In this document: piece by piece, positions 15,143 to 22,841 of the stretch
Position numbering within the stretch: the stretch's first letter is position 1
Layout of the letters: each line of letters begins with the position of its first letter
Source: an uncultured Acetatifactor sp.
GTDB taxonomy: Bacteria; Bacillota; Clostridia; Lachnospirales; Lachnospiraceae
Assembly (NCBI GenBank): GCA_910585665.1
Contig: CAJUFI010000060.1
Location: 1-27,190 of the forward strand
Length of the DNA stretch: 27,190 bases
Reading direction: 5' to 3'
The notes under the pieces: generated by a model
The model's database searches: none
What the model was told of the DNA's origin: nothing
The model's input: only the letters and a program-made list of their open reading frames with translations
Program-made: the position numbers and the translations under genes

Positions 15143-15402
15143 CTATAATAATTTCCCCACTGCCTTTCGCAGATAACGGATTACTACATCCATCGCCCTG
15201 TCGAAGCCAGCCTTCATATCCTCTGTCTTCTTCTCCGCGTAGATGTCAGGCGCGATGCCTACATATCCTCCGCCGCCATGACGATAGGCAGAAATTCCCG
15301 GCAGCGGGCATTCCCGTCTATCTCCGGCAGTTCATCCCAATAGGCAAAATTGTATTCTGCCTCCCTCCAGAGCAGAGAAAGTCCATGGATTCGCTCCTCC
15401 AT
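15143..15402 (-). pseudogene. S41-family peptidase remnant with large internal deletion
   Basis: From the ATG at 15402 the frame reads MEERIHGLSLLWREAEYNFA, then YWDELPEIDGNARCREFLPI and VMAAEDM, stopping at 15259-15261. This is the N-terminal cap typical of S41 (C-terminal processing-like) peptidases. In another frame the sequence continues GYVGIAPDIYAEKKTEDMKA, then GFDRAMDVVIRYL to a stop at 15143-15145. That is the typical C-terminal end of the same family (PDI...T.EDM..G.DR.ME). The whole catalytic middle, usually over 200 residues with the Ser-Lys dyad, is missing, and the join near 15260 is out of frame. The gene is therefore dead. Its 5' side runs into an inverted-repeat element, so the true start is also lost. 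Confidence 0.65.
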
Positions 15403-15447
15403 GGAAATCTGCAATCTGCTTCCTTCCTCTTCTCTCCTCGTCCGCTT

Positions 15448-15549
15448 AGGAATTGTCGGAAAATAACTGATGCAACTTGTTTAGAAGAAAGCCCGGAAAT
15501 ACAAGGAAAACGGCTATCAACTCGCATCAGTTATTTGTAGACAATTCCT
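15448..15549. repeat. 102-bp inverted-repeat element, MITE-like
   Basis: AGGAATTGTC plus AAATAACTGATGC (15448-15473) is repeated in inverse at 15524-15549, with only a 3-base mismatch block inside each 26-base arm. Weaker pairing continues inward for several more bases. The central loop of about 50 bases has no gene. The right arm ends on the last base of the hscC stop codon, and the left arm abuts the S41 remnant. It may be a miniature transposable element or a large 3' hairpin for hscC; there is no T-run after it, which argues against a classic terminator. Confidence 0.6.
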
Positions 15550-17234
15550 TACTCCTCCTCATCCTCCAGCAGCTCGTTCAGCGCGTCCCTGGCGTCCTGG
15601 ATTTCGTCATGGTCTCCGCCCTTCAGAGCGGCCTCGAAAGCGGTAATGTATCGGTCCAGCATCCGTCTGCGGTCTCCCAGGGACTCCTCGTACATCCGTT
15701 CTGCCCGCAGCAGCACCAGCCGGTTCTCCTCGTAATCCCGGGGCTGAATCTTCAGATAGGCCAGCTCTTCCATGCGCTTCTTTACCTCTTCCTCCGTCAT
15801 CTGGTTGTCCTGGCCCTTGATGATCATCTTCTGGCTCTCCCCTGTGGACACCACGGTGACCTCCACCTCCAGCAGGGAATTGATGTCGTATGTATACGTC
15901 ACGTCCACGGACTCCTGCCCCTTGGGCGCCTTCGGTATCTCAATCTCCATCTCTCCCAGAAATAAGTTGTTCCTGGCGAACCGGCTCTCCCCCTGCAGCA
16001 CCCTGACCCGCACCTTGGTCTGGTTGTCCCGGGCCGTGTAGAGCCGCTCCGTGTGGCTGGCCGGGATGACCGTGTTCCGCTCTATGATGGGACAGAACCT
16101 GCCGTCCTCGTACTTGCCCTCATCGTACTCCACCACCACCTCCGTGCCCAGGGTAAAGGAACACACATCCGTCAGTATGACCTCCTTCACTTCCTCCCTG
16201 CGCTCCTTCATGGCCGCCTGCACCGCCGCCCCCAGCGCCACGGTCTCGTCGGGATTCATCTTCGTGTCCGGGAACTTCCGAAACAGCCGAATCAGGAAGT
16301 CCCGCACGATGTTCAGCCTGGTGGCCCCGCCGATCAGCAACACCTCATCGATGTCCGAAAGCTTCAGCCCCGCATCCGCCAGGCTCTTCTTCACAGGCTC
16401 CCGAATCTTCATCAGAAGCTCCTCACAGGCCTCCTCGTACTCCTTATAGGTAATCTGCTGCTCCAGCTTCTCTTCTTTATACAGGAAAATTATAGTCACT
16501 TTATCGGTATCATTGACAGCGCATTTGGCCCGCTCCGCCTCCCGAAACAGCCTGGCCTGCTCCTTCTCGGACAGGTTCTGCAGCTGCAGCTTCGCCTTCG
16601 CAAGGAACAGCTTCGCCATCACCTCCGTGAAGTCCTCGCCCCCCAGGTAATTGTCCCCGGCTACGGCGCGCACTTCCAGGATATTATGGTACAGCTCCAG
16701 AATGGACACGTCGAAGGTGCCGCCCCCTAAGTCGAACACCAGGAAACGGGTGTCCCTGGTCTTGTCGTACAGCCCGTACGCCACCGCGGCGGCTGTGGGC
16801 TCCGAAATCATGCGCTCCACCTTCAGACCCGCCAGCTCCCCGGCCCGCTTGGTGGCCTTCCGCCTCTTATCGTCAAAATACGCGGGGACGCTGATCACCG
16901 CCTCCGTCACTTCCTCCCCCAGGAAGCTCTCCGCATCCTCCTTCAGGGAGCGAAGCACCAGGCTGGACAGCTCCTCCGGCCTGAAGTGCTTCCCGCTCAG
17001 CACATAATCCCGCTCCGTGCCCATGCTGCGCTTAAAGGTCTCCGCCACGGTGTCCGGATACAGGCTCATGCGCTCCCTGGCCGTCTCCCCCACATACACA
17101 TTTCCCTCTTCGTCCACGCTGACCACAGAGGGCGTGAGGTTCTTCCCCAGCCTGTTGGGGATGATTTTCGGCCCCTCCTCCGTGAAATACGCAATCAAAC
17201 TATTGGTAGTCCCCAAATCGATCCCTACTATCAT
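15549..17234 (-). CDS. hscC: HscC-type Hsp70 family chaperone
   Basis: A 561-residue Hsp70 ATPase, shorter than DnaK (about 610-640) and close in size to E. coli HscC (about 556). The nucleotide-binding motifs are intact: MIVGIDLGTTNS at 1-12, FDLGGGTFDVS at about 167-177, and LLIGGATRLNIV at about 299-310. The substrate-binding beta domain follows at about 355-465, including the LGTEVV strand and VIPASHTERLYTARDNQT. A shortened helical lid then ends in an acidic tail (LLEDEEE). The DnaK C-terminal EEVD-like or Gly-rich tail is absent. No GrpE or J-domain gene adjoins it; it has its own promoter and appears monocistronic. HscC paralogues act as specialised chaperones with their own J-partners. 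The client here is unknown. Confidence 0.88.
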   Translation of the reverse strand: MIVGIDLGTTNSLIAYFTEEGPKIIPNRLGKNLTPSVVSVDEEGNVYVGETARERMSLYPDTVAETFKRSMGTERDYVLSGKHFRPEELSSLVLRSLKEDAESFLGEEVTEAVISVPAYFDDKRRKATKRAGELAGLKVERMISEPTAAAVAYGLYDKTRDTRFLVFDLGGGTFDVSILELYHNILEVRAVAGDNYLGGEDFTEVMAKLFLAKAKLQLQNLSEKEQARLFREAERAKCAVNDTDKVTIIFLYKEEKLEQQITYKEYEEACEELLMKIREPVKKSLADAGLKLSDIDEVLLIGGATRLNIVRDFLIRLFRKFPDTKMNPDETVALGAAVQAAMKERREEVKEVILTDVCSFTLGTEVVVEYDEGKYEDGRFCPIIERNTVIPASHTERLYTARDNQTKVRVRVLQGESRFARNNLFLGEMEIEIPKAPKGQESVDVTYTYDINSLLEVEVTVVSTGESQKMIIKGQDNQMTEEEVKKRMEELAYLKIQPRDYEENRLVLLRAERMYEESLGDRRRMLDRYITAFEAALKGGDHDEIQDARDALNELLEDEEE

Positions 17235-17399
17235 ATATTTCCCCTACTCTCATTTATAGTAATAGCTAGCTGATTGTTCCAGCAGTCTGCAGTCCTAAGG
17301 TCCGATCCATGATCTGGCCGTTTCGAGCCTGTCCGAAAAACGCTCTGTGGGTAAATGGTATGGATGGCCATCCGGCCGCTTTCTGCCATGAATAAGGAC

Positions 17400-17427
17400 A
17401 TTATACCATAATTACCGCCCATGTCCA
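17400..17427 (-). promoter_or_regulatory. hscC promoter
   Basis: On the minus strand TGGACA (17422-17427) and a perfect TATAAT (17400-17405) are separated by 16 bases. Transcription would start near 17393, giving a leader of about 160 bases. I see no CIRCE (HrcA) inverted repeat in the leader, so classical heat-shock control by HrcA is not indicated. Confidence 0.65.
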
Positions 17428-17508
17428 CGGTAATTTTTTCAACTTATGCCAACCCCTGCCCAGGGTCTGGGTCCCCGGCCGTCTCCCAGGCACCAAACCC
17501 CTGAAATG

Positions 17509-17542
17509 TAAAAGAGCCCCGGCATCCACCGAGACCCTTTTA
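17509..17542 (-). terminator. Terminator of the RND-TetR operon
   Basis: Transcribed from the minus strand, TAAAAGGGTCTCGG pairs along its whole length with CCGGGGCTCTTTTA using only Watson-Crick and G-U pairs, around a 6-base loop. The same stem on the plus strand would have A-C mismatches, which fixes the direction. It lies 130 bases downstream of the tetR stop. The rest of the 17235-17672 gap holds the hscC promoter and nothing else I recognise. Confidence 0.7.
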
Positions 17543-17672
17543 CTATTTTCTTATGAGGGGGGAGATAGTGAGTTCATCAACTATCTGATATATATATTAC
17601 AGGCAAAATGTGTTCAAACTGTGTCCATTTTATAATTAAAATCTAAAAAACCTGAAAAGCAATCTTAAACTC

Positions 17673-18314
17673 TCATTCCCCGCCGCGGACGCAGAGCTCG
17701 TCCAGGATTCCCTGATACACCAGCGGCCGTATGGCAGTCTCTCTCATATGGAAGCAGTCCCTGCTGGCCATCGCCAGCATATAAGTCAGCAGATGGGAAA
17801 AGACGCAATGTATCATATAATCCATCGGCAGATCCTTCCGCAGCTCCCCTCTCTCCACGCCCTGTCCCAGAATCTTCCCGAATATATTCGCAGGCAGATA
17901 CGGCGCAAAGGCTTCCTCGTTCATCTTCTCCCGGACCATCCGGTCAAAGCCGGAATTGCTGGTCATCATATGCACAAACCGAAGAAACCCCTCCTTACAG
18001 CGATTTTTCTGCTCCACTGTATCCAGAAGGAACGTCACCTGTGCCCTGAAATCCCTCTGCGCCTCCAGCGTCTCCTCCAGCCAGCTGAATAACCTCTGTA
18101 TATGATAGACGATGGCGCAGGCCACGATTTCCTCCTTTGTGTCAAAATATTCATATGCCGTGCCCTTTCCGATGCCCGCCCGTTCCGTGATGGTGGAGAC
18201 GCGGATGTCCGCCACATCCGCTCCCTCCTCCAGCAGCTGCATCACTGCTTCATACATCTGGTTCACCTTCGGCGGCACATGATGGATATCTTCCAATCCT
18301 GTCACCTTACCCAT
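17673..18314 (-). CDS. TetR/AcrR family transcriptional repressor
   Basis: A 213-residue one-component regulator. The N-terminal HTH spans about residues 20-64 and includes VSTITERAGIGKGTAYEYFD followed by TKEEIV, a canonical TetR DNA-binding signature. The C-terminal ligand domain is all-helical (about 70-205) and has no family-specific motif I can name. It begins 38 bases after the RND gene, behind AGAAGGTGA, so the two form one operon. The likely job is to repress the pump until a toxic ligand binds; the palindrome at 22708-22723 upstream of the pump is the candidate operator. The regulator being last in the operon makes a simple negative feedback loop. Confidence 0.87.
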   Translation of the reverse strand: MGKVTGLEDIHHVPPKVNQMYEAVMQLLEEGADVADIRVSTITERAGIGKGTAYEYFDTKEEIVACAIVYHIQRLFSWLEETLEAQRDFRAQVTFLLDTVEQKNRCKEGFLRFVHMMTSNSGFDRMVREKMNEEAFAPYLPANIFGKILGQGVERGELRKDLPMDYMIHCVFSHLLTYMLAMASRDCFHMRETAIRPLVYQGILDELCVRGGE

Positions 18315-18352
18315 GCTTCACCTTCTCTTCGTTTTCCTTTCCGTCCAATCCG

Positions 18353-21300
18353 TCAATCTATGTCCGGCAGCTCCTCCACTTTCTGCCTCTTGCCCCGGAT
18401 CATCACATCATAGATACAGGGGATGACCACCAACGTCAGCAGCGTGCCGTAGACCAGGCCGCCGATTGTCACCACGGCCATGGGCTTCGCCATCTCGGAA
18501 CCCATGTCATGGCTGAACACCATGGTGGACAGGGCCAGGATAGTGGTCAGGGCCGTCATCAGCACAGGCCGCAGCCTGGTGCGCCCCGCCGTCAGGATTG
18601 CCTCCCGTTTCTCCATGCCGCCCTCCCGCAGCTGGTTCATATAGTCGATGATCACGATGCCGTTGTTCACGATGATGCCCGCCAGCATCACAAAGCCGAT
18701 CATGGCGATGACGCTGACCTCGCTGCCGCTGATGTACAGGCCCAGGAACCCTCCTGTGAAAGCAAGGGGAATCGTGAACATGATGATGAACGGCGACAGC
18801 AGGGACTGGAACTGGGCCACCATGATCAGATACATGAAGACCACGGCCAGTATCAGCATCAGCACCATCTGCTCCATGGCATCCTGGATGGTCTCGTTCT
18901 CCCCGGAAAATACCAGCTGATACCCCGCGGGCACGGGATAGTCCGCCAGCTTCTTCTCCACGTCCGCGGCCACCAGGCCCACATTGTACCCCTCCGCGAT
19001 TGCCGCCGAGACGGACACGTATCTGGTCTGGTCCGCGCGGCTGATGGACGAAAGGGCCTCCATGGTCTCAAAAGAAGCTATCCGGGACAGGGGCACCTTC
19101 ACGCTCTCCCCGGTGTCGTCCGTGCCGTCTATCTCCAGCTGCTTCAGCAGTTCCCTGGTCAGTTCTATGTCATTGCCGTTCATGACGTATACATTGTAGT
19201 CTTTTTCGTCCGCCACCAAAGTGGTAGCGCTGCTGGCCGCCGCAAGCCTGGCATAGACCTGGGTATAGACCTGGGCCACCGTAAGGCCGTAATGCACCGC
19301 CTCCTCCCGGTCAATGACGATGCGCAGCTCTTCGTCCGCATCCTCCAGGCCGTCGCTGACTTCCGTGGTGCCTTCCACGCTCTCCACGATGGCAGCCACT
19401 TCCTCCGCCATGCTCCGCAGGGTGTCCAGATCCCGCCCCTGCACCTGAATCACGATGCCGCTTCCGCCCATGGCGCTCATGTCCATGCTGGAAGTGTCTA
19501 TGGTAATCTCGGCATCCATGCCGTCGGTCTTGTCCCGGATGAGCTGGGCAATCTCCTCATTGCTCATGGACTTGTCTTCCTTCGTCACCACGTAGACAGA
19601 GGCGCTGTTGGTGCTGCCGCCTCCGCCGCTCAGCAGCGCCATGTTGGAACTGCTGGTCATGGCTCCCACATTCTGCACGTCATCGATGGAGCGGATGGCT
19701 TCCACCACCTGATCCGTCAGCGCTCCTGTCTCCGCCAGCGTCGCGTCCTCCGCCAGTCTGACATTGACCGTCAGCTGCGTGGAGTCCATGTCAGACATAA
19801 AGGCGGTGCCGTTGGTGAAAGCCAGCGCCACGCTGCCCGCCAGCAGGCCCAGCACCACAAGGAACACCAAGGGCTTCACCTTCAGAGCGCCTCCCAGCAG
19901 CTTTTCGTACATTGCCGCCAGGCCGCCGAAAAACCTGCTCTCCTTCTGCTCCTTCGTCTTCACCAGCAGCTTGGAGGACATGGCCGGGACCACCGTCAGG
20001 GCGATCAGCAGACTGGCCAGCAGAGAATAGGCGATGGTCAGGCCCATGTCCACGAACAGCTGCCTGGTGATGCCCTCCGTGAACACAATGGGCAGGAACA
20101 CGCAGACGGTGGTCAGCGTGGAAGCCATGATGGCTCCCGCCACCTCCTGCGCGCCTGCGATGGCGGCCTCCCGGACAGAGGCGCCCTGGCTCCGCAGGCG
20201 GTAGATGTTCTCAATGACCACGATGGAATTGTCCACCAGCATGCCGATGCCCAGCGCCAGTCCCGACAGGGAGATGATGTTCAACGTCACCCCGCTGAAA
20301 TACATGCAGACAATGGCCGTCACCAGGCTAATCGGAATGGAGAACGCCACCACCAGGGTAGGCCTGATGTCCTTCAGGAAGAGAATCAGGATCAGAATCG
20401 CCAGCCCGCCACCGAACAGGATATTGTTGAGGATGGCATCCATCACCAGGTCGATATAGATGCCCTGGTCCATCAGCGTAATCAGGGACAGGTCGCCGTT
20501 TGCCCCCATCATCTCTTCGAACCGCTCCGCCAGCCGGTCGGACACCTCACCGGTGGAGTAGCCGGTCTGCTTCTGAATCGTCAGCATGACTCCGGCGCTG
20601 CCGTCCACATTGGCATAGATGTCCGCGGAGTTGTCCGTATAGAACACATCCGCCACGTCCCCCAGAGTGATTACGGGCACGCCGTCCATATGCAGGTCCA
20701 TCAGCGGCAGAGCCTGCAGCTCCTCCACCGTGGAGGGCTTGTCGCCCAGGCGCACCATATAGCTGACGCCCTCCTCCGTCACATAACCTGCGGGCATGGA
20801 GAAGTTCTGGGCGGTCAGAAGGCTCTTGATGGTGTCCACGGTGAGGATGTTGGTCATGTCGGCCTGCTCATAGGCGTCTTCCTTCGCCTGGGCCAGCTGC
20901 TCCTCCCCCTGGGCCAGCTGCTCCTCCGCGTCCTTCAGCTGCTCTTCCGCGTCCTTCAGCTGCGACTCCACGCCGTCCAGCTGATCCAGGCCGCTCCTGA
21001 TCTGCTCTTCCCCTGCGTCCAGCTGCGACTCCGCCACCTGCAGCTGGTACTCCCCCATGGAGATGGTGGCCTTGCCGTTGGCGAACTCGATGGCCGCGGT
21101 CATCTGGCCTTTCTCGATGGCAATCAGGCCGTTGTTGATATCCTCGATGGCCTTGCCCAGATCCGTGACATTCTGGCTCTGCAGGACAGCGTTAATCTGG
21201 GCCACATACCCGTCATAGCCCAGGCCGCCGGTCAGGGCCATCAGGGCGGTATGTAAATCGTCATATTGCTCCGGCAGTTTGAACATGTCCATGGCAAGGG

Positions 21301-22690
21301 CTTCTTTGGAAGCCATCTCCGCGGCTCCCAGCGCGGTGCCCACCGTGGTGGCCAGGGCCTGTACGGAGTCCTGGTCCGGCAGAGAGCCTGACGAAATATC
21401 TATCACAGGGCACCAGGGATCCAGCGCCAGGGCGGCGTTAATGATCTGCGCCATCTGCTCGTCCGCCGAGATGAGGAGGTCCAGGGCGCCGTTTGCCGTA
21501 AATTCCTTCCTGAGCTGCTCGATGTTGCTCCTGGCCTCCTCCATGGACGCCAGCGCCTCACCCACAGCCGCTATGCCCTCCAGGCTCCCGAAATCCTCTA
21601 TGTTCCCGTTGGCCAGGATGTCGGCGATCACCCCCAGGGAACTGGCCCAAGTTCCCATATACTCCGTATATCTGGCCGTATATCCCCCGTCCCGCAGCTT
21701 CTCCAGCTCAGCCCTCTGCTGCCTGATCTGCGGCACCACGGGCTCCAGCTGCTGCAGTCCGTCGTTTAACTGTTTGGCGGTGGCCAGGTTGGTCTGTATC
21801 TCCTCCAATTGGGCCTTGGCTGTCAGCAGGGAGTTCTTCTGGACGGCCAGCTGGCTGTTCAGCGCTTCCTGCTGGTTCTCCAGCTCCGTTCTGCCATTCT
21901 CCAACTCTGTCTTGCTGTTCTCCAGCTCCTGGCGTCCGTCGGTAAGCTCCTTTTGGCCGTTCAGGAGCTCTTTTCGCCCGTCGGCAAGCTCTTTTCTGCC
22001 GTCCTCGATTTCTTTCTTTCCGTCCTCCAGCTCCTGGCGTCCGTTAGCCAGCTCTTCCTCGGCCTCTTTCATCTTCTCGTCGATGGAAGCGAACACCTTC
22101 TCGTTGACAGCGTCCACCTTATCCTGGCGGATGATGACGTTCACGCTCTCCTCCAGCAGGCCTGTGGCGCTGACGCTGGCCACGCCCTCGATGCTCTCCA
22201 GCTCCGGCATCACCTGGTTCTGCACATAGGTGCTGATCGCCGCATTGTCCATGCCGTCCACGCCCACCGCCGCGATCATCACCGGCAGCATGTCCGGGTT
22301 CAGCTTCATGATGATGGGGTTTCCGATGGCATCGTCCCAGTAGCTCGTGATCTGGTCCAGGCTCTCGCGGATCTCCAGGGACACCGCATTCATGTCCGCG
22401 GTCTGGGCGAACTCCAGGATGACCATGGAATAATTCTCTTTGGACACGGAGCTGATGCTCTCGATATTGCTCACCGTGGCCATGGAGGCCTCCACCGGCT
22501 GGGTCACCGCCGCTTCCACGGTCTCCGGACTGGCCCCCGGGTATGTCGTCATGACGATGACATAGGGGAGGCTGATGCTGGGCAGAAGGTCCGCCGTCAT
22601 CCTGGTAAAGGACACCACGCCGAGCACGATGGCCAGCACCACTCCCACCAACACTGTATAGGGTTTCTTTACGCTGAATCTTGAAATCAT
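18353..22690 (-). CDS. RND-family efflux pump (HAE1/AcrB-like) with a coiled-coil insertion
   Basis: A 1445-residue proton-driven exporter, about 400 longer than AcrB. Hallmarks: the first membrane helix with KKPYTVLVGVVLAIVLGVVS; ADLLPSISLPYV and YPGASPETVE (porter domain); a membrane block at about 755-905 with GMLVDNSIVVIENIYRLR (Asp820 as the proton-relay residue, Asn where AcrB has a second Asp); and a second half with GIIVNNGIVIIDYMNQLREG. The extra length is one insertion at about residues 200-605. It opens with about ten heptads of the ELxDGRK type, has a globular centre, and closes with matching LKDAEEQ heptads, so it should fold as a long antiparallel coiled-coil hairpin outside the membrane. 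No membrane-fusion protein or outer-membrane channel gene adjoins it. The substrate is unknown. The ATG follows GGAGGAACAGAC. Confidence 0.9.
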   Translation of the reverse strand: MISRFSVKKPYTVLVGVVLAIVLGVVSFTRMTADLLPSISLPYVIVMTTYPGASPETVEAAVTQPVEASMATVSNIESISSVSKENYSMVILEFAQTADMNAVSLEIRESLDQITSYWDDAIGNPIIMKLNPDMLPVMIAAVGVDGMDNAAISTYVQNQVMPELESIEGVASVSATGLLEESVNVIIRQDKVDAVNEKVFASIDEKMKEAEEELANGRQELEDGKKEIEDGRKELADGRKELLNGQKELTDGRQELENSKTELENGRTELENQQEALNSQLAVQKNSLLTAKAQLEEIQTNLATAKQLNDGLQQLEPVVPQIRQQRAELEKLRDGGYTARYTEYMGTWASSLGVIADILANGNIEDFGSLEGIAAVGEALASMEEARSNIEQLRKEFTANGALDLLISADEQMAQIINAALALDPWCPVIDISSGSLPDQDSVQALATTVGTALGAAEMASKEALAMDMFKLPEQYDDLHTALMALTGGLGYDGYVAQINAVLQSQNVTDLGKAIEDINNGLIAIEKGQMTAAIEFANGKATISMGEYQLQVAESQLDAGEEQIRSGLDQLDGVESQLKDAEEQLKDAEEQLAQGEEQLAQAKEDAYEQADMTNILTVDTIKSLLTAQNFSMPAGYVTEEGVSYMVRLGDKPSTVEELQALPLMDLHMDGVPVITLGDVADVFYTDNSADIYANVDGSAGVMLTIQKQTGYSTGEVSDRLAERFEEMMGANGDLSLITLMDQGIYIDLVMDAILNNILFGGGLAILILILFLKDIRPTLVVAFSIPISLVTAIVCMYFSGVTLNIISLSGLALGIGMLVDNSIVVIENIYRLRSQGASVREAAIAGAQEVAGAIMASTLTTVCVFLPIVFTEGITRQLFVDMGLTIAYSLLASLLIALTVVPAMSSKLLVKTKEQKESRFFGGLAAMYEKLLGGALKVKPLVFLVVLGLLAGSVALAFTNGTAFMSDMDSTQLTVNVRLAEDATLAETGALTDQVVEAIRSIDDVQNVGAMTSSSNMALLSGGGGSTNSASVYVVTKEDKSMSNEEIAQLIRDKTDGMDAEITIDTSSMDMSAMGGSGIVIQVQGRDLDTLRSMAEEVAAIVESVEGTTEVSDGLEDADEELRIVIDREEAVHYGLTVAQVYTQVYARLAAASSATTLVADEKDYNVYVMNGNDIELTRELLKQLEIDGTDDTGESVKVPLSRIASFETMEALSSISRADQTRYVSVSAAIAEGYNVGLVAADVEKKLADYPVPAGYQLVFSGENETIQDAMEQMVLMLILAVVFMYLIMVAQFQSLLSPFIIMFTIPLAFTGGFLGLYISGSEVSVIAMIGFVMLAGIIVNNGIVIIDYMNQLREGGMEKREAILTAGRTRLRPVLMTALTTILALSTMVFSHDMGSEMAKPMAVVTIGGLVYGTLLTLVVIPCIYDVMIRGKRQKVEELPDID
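21865..22075. repeat. 21-bp repeats encoding the coiled-coil heptads of the RND pump
   Basis: About ten imperfect 21-base units (variants of CAGCTCCTGGCGTCCGTCGGT and TTCTCCAACTC on the plus strand) encode consecutive ELENGRT, ELADGRK, ELTDGRQ and similar heptads. A related, shorter set lies around 20900-21010. The array probably arose by unit duplication. Confidence 0.6.
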
Positions 22691-22707
22691 GTCTGTTCCT
22701 CCCAGTG

Positions 22708-22723
22708 CCGACCAGCCGGTCGG
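22708..22723. promoter_or_regulatory. Candidate TetR operator
   Basis: The palindrome CCGACC-AGCC-GGTCGG has 6-bp perfect arms and resembles known TetR-family sites built on GACCGGTC. It sits between the promoter and the pump's ribosome binding site, at about +8 to +23 of the transcript, where a bound repressor would block initiation. The regulator encoded at the end of this operon is the obvious candidate to bind it. Confidence 0.65.
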
Positions 22724-22737
22724 TTTTTCCGTGCTTG

Positions 22738-22766
22738 ATTATATTCCCTGGCGTTTTCAAAGTCAA
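22738..22766 (-). promoter_or_regulatory. Promoter of the RND-TetR operon
   Basis: On the minus strand TTGACT (22761-22766) and a perfect TATAAT (22738-22743) are separated by 17 bases, a near-consensus sigma-A promoter. The start point is near 22731, just before the candidate operator. Confidence 0.75.
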
Positions 22767-22789
22767 TAAATGAAATCTTTTCAGACTCT

Positions 22790-22832
22790 TAAAAAAAAAT
22801 AAACAGCGGCCCCTTGGCGCGGAGACCGCTGT
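22790..22832 (-). terminator. Terminator of the cysS-sigH-hydrolase operon
   Basis: On the minus strand ACAGCGGTCTC pairs with GGGGCCGCTGT over 11 positions (two of them G-U), and TTATTTTTTTTT follows immediately. It starts 9 bases downstream of the hydrolase stop codon. It is the strongest terminator in the window. Confidence 0.88.
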
Positions 22833-22841
22833 GTGAACACT

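Noticed and set aside
17231..17428. A 65-residue minus-strand open frame upstream of hscC
   Set aside because: It spans the hscC promoter and leader and ends at the hscC start; no ribosome binding site or protein-like pattern.
18509..21256. A 915-residue open frame on the plus strand
   Set aside because: It is the antisense shadow of the GC-rich RND gene: composition dominated by His, Gln, Gly and Arg, no domain, no ribosome binding site, and fully inside a convincing gene.
20900..22075. Regular short repeats that at first suggest a CRISPR or minisatellite
   Set aside because: The 21-base period follows heptads of a coiled coil in the RND pump, with no unique spacers and full coding continuity.
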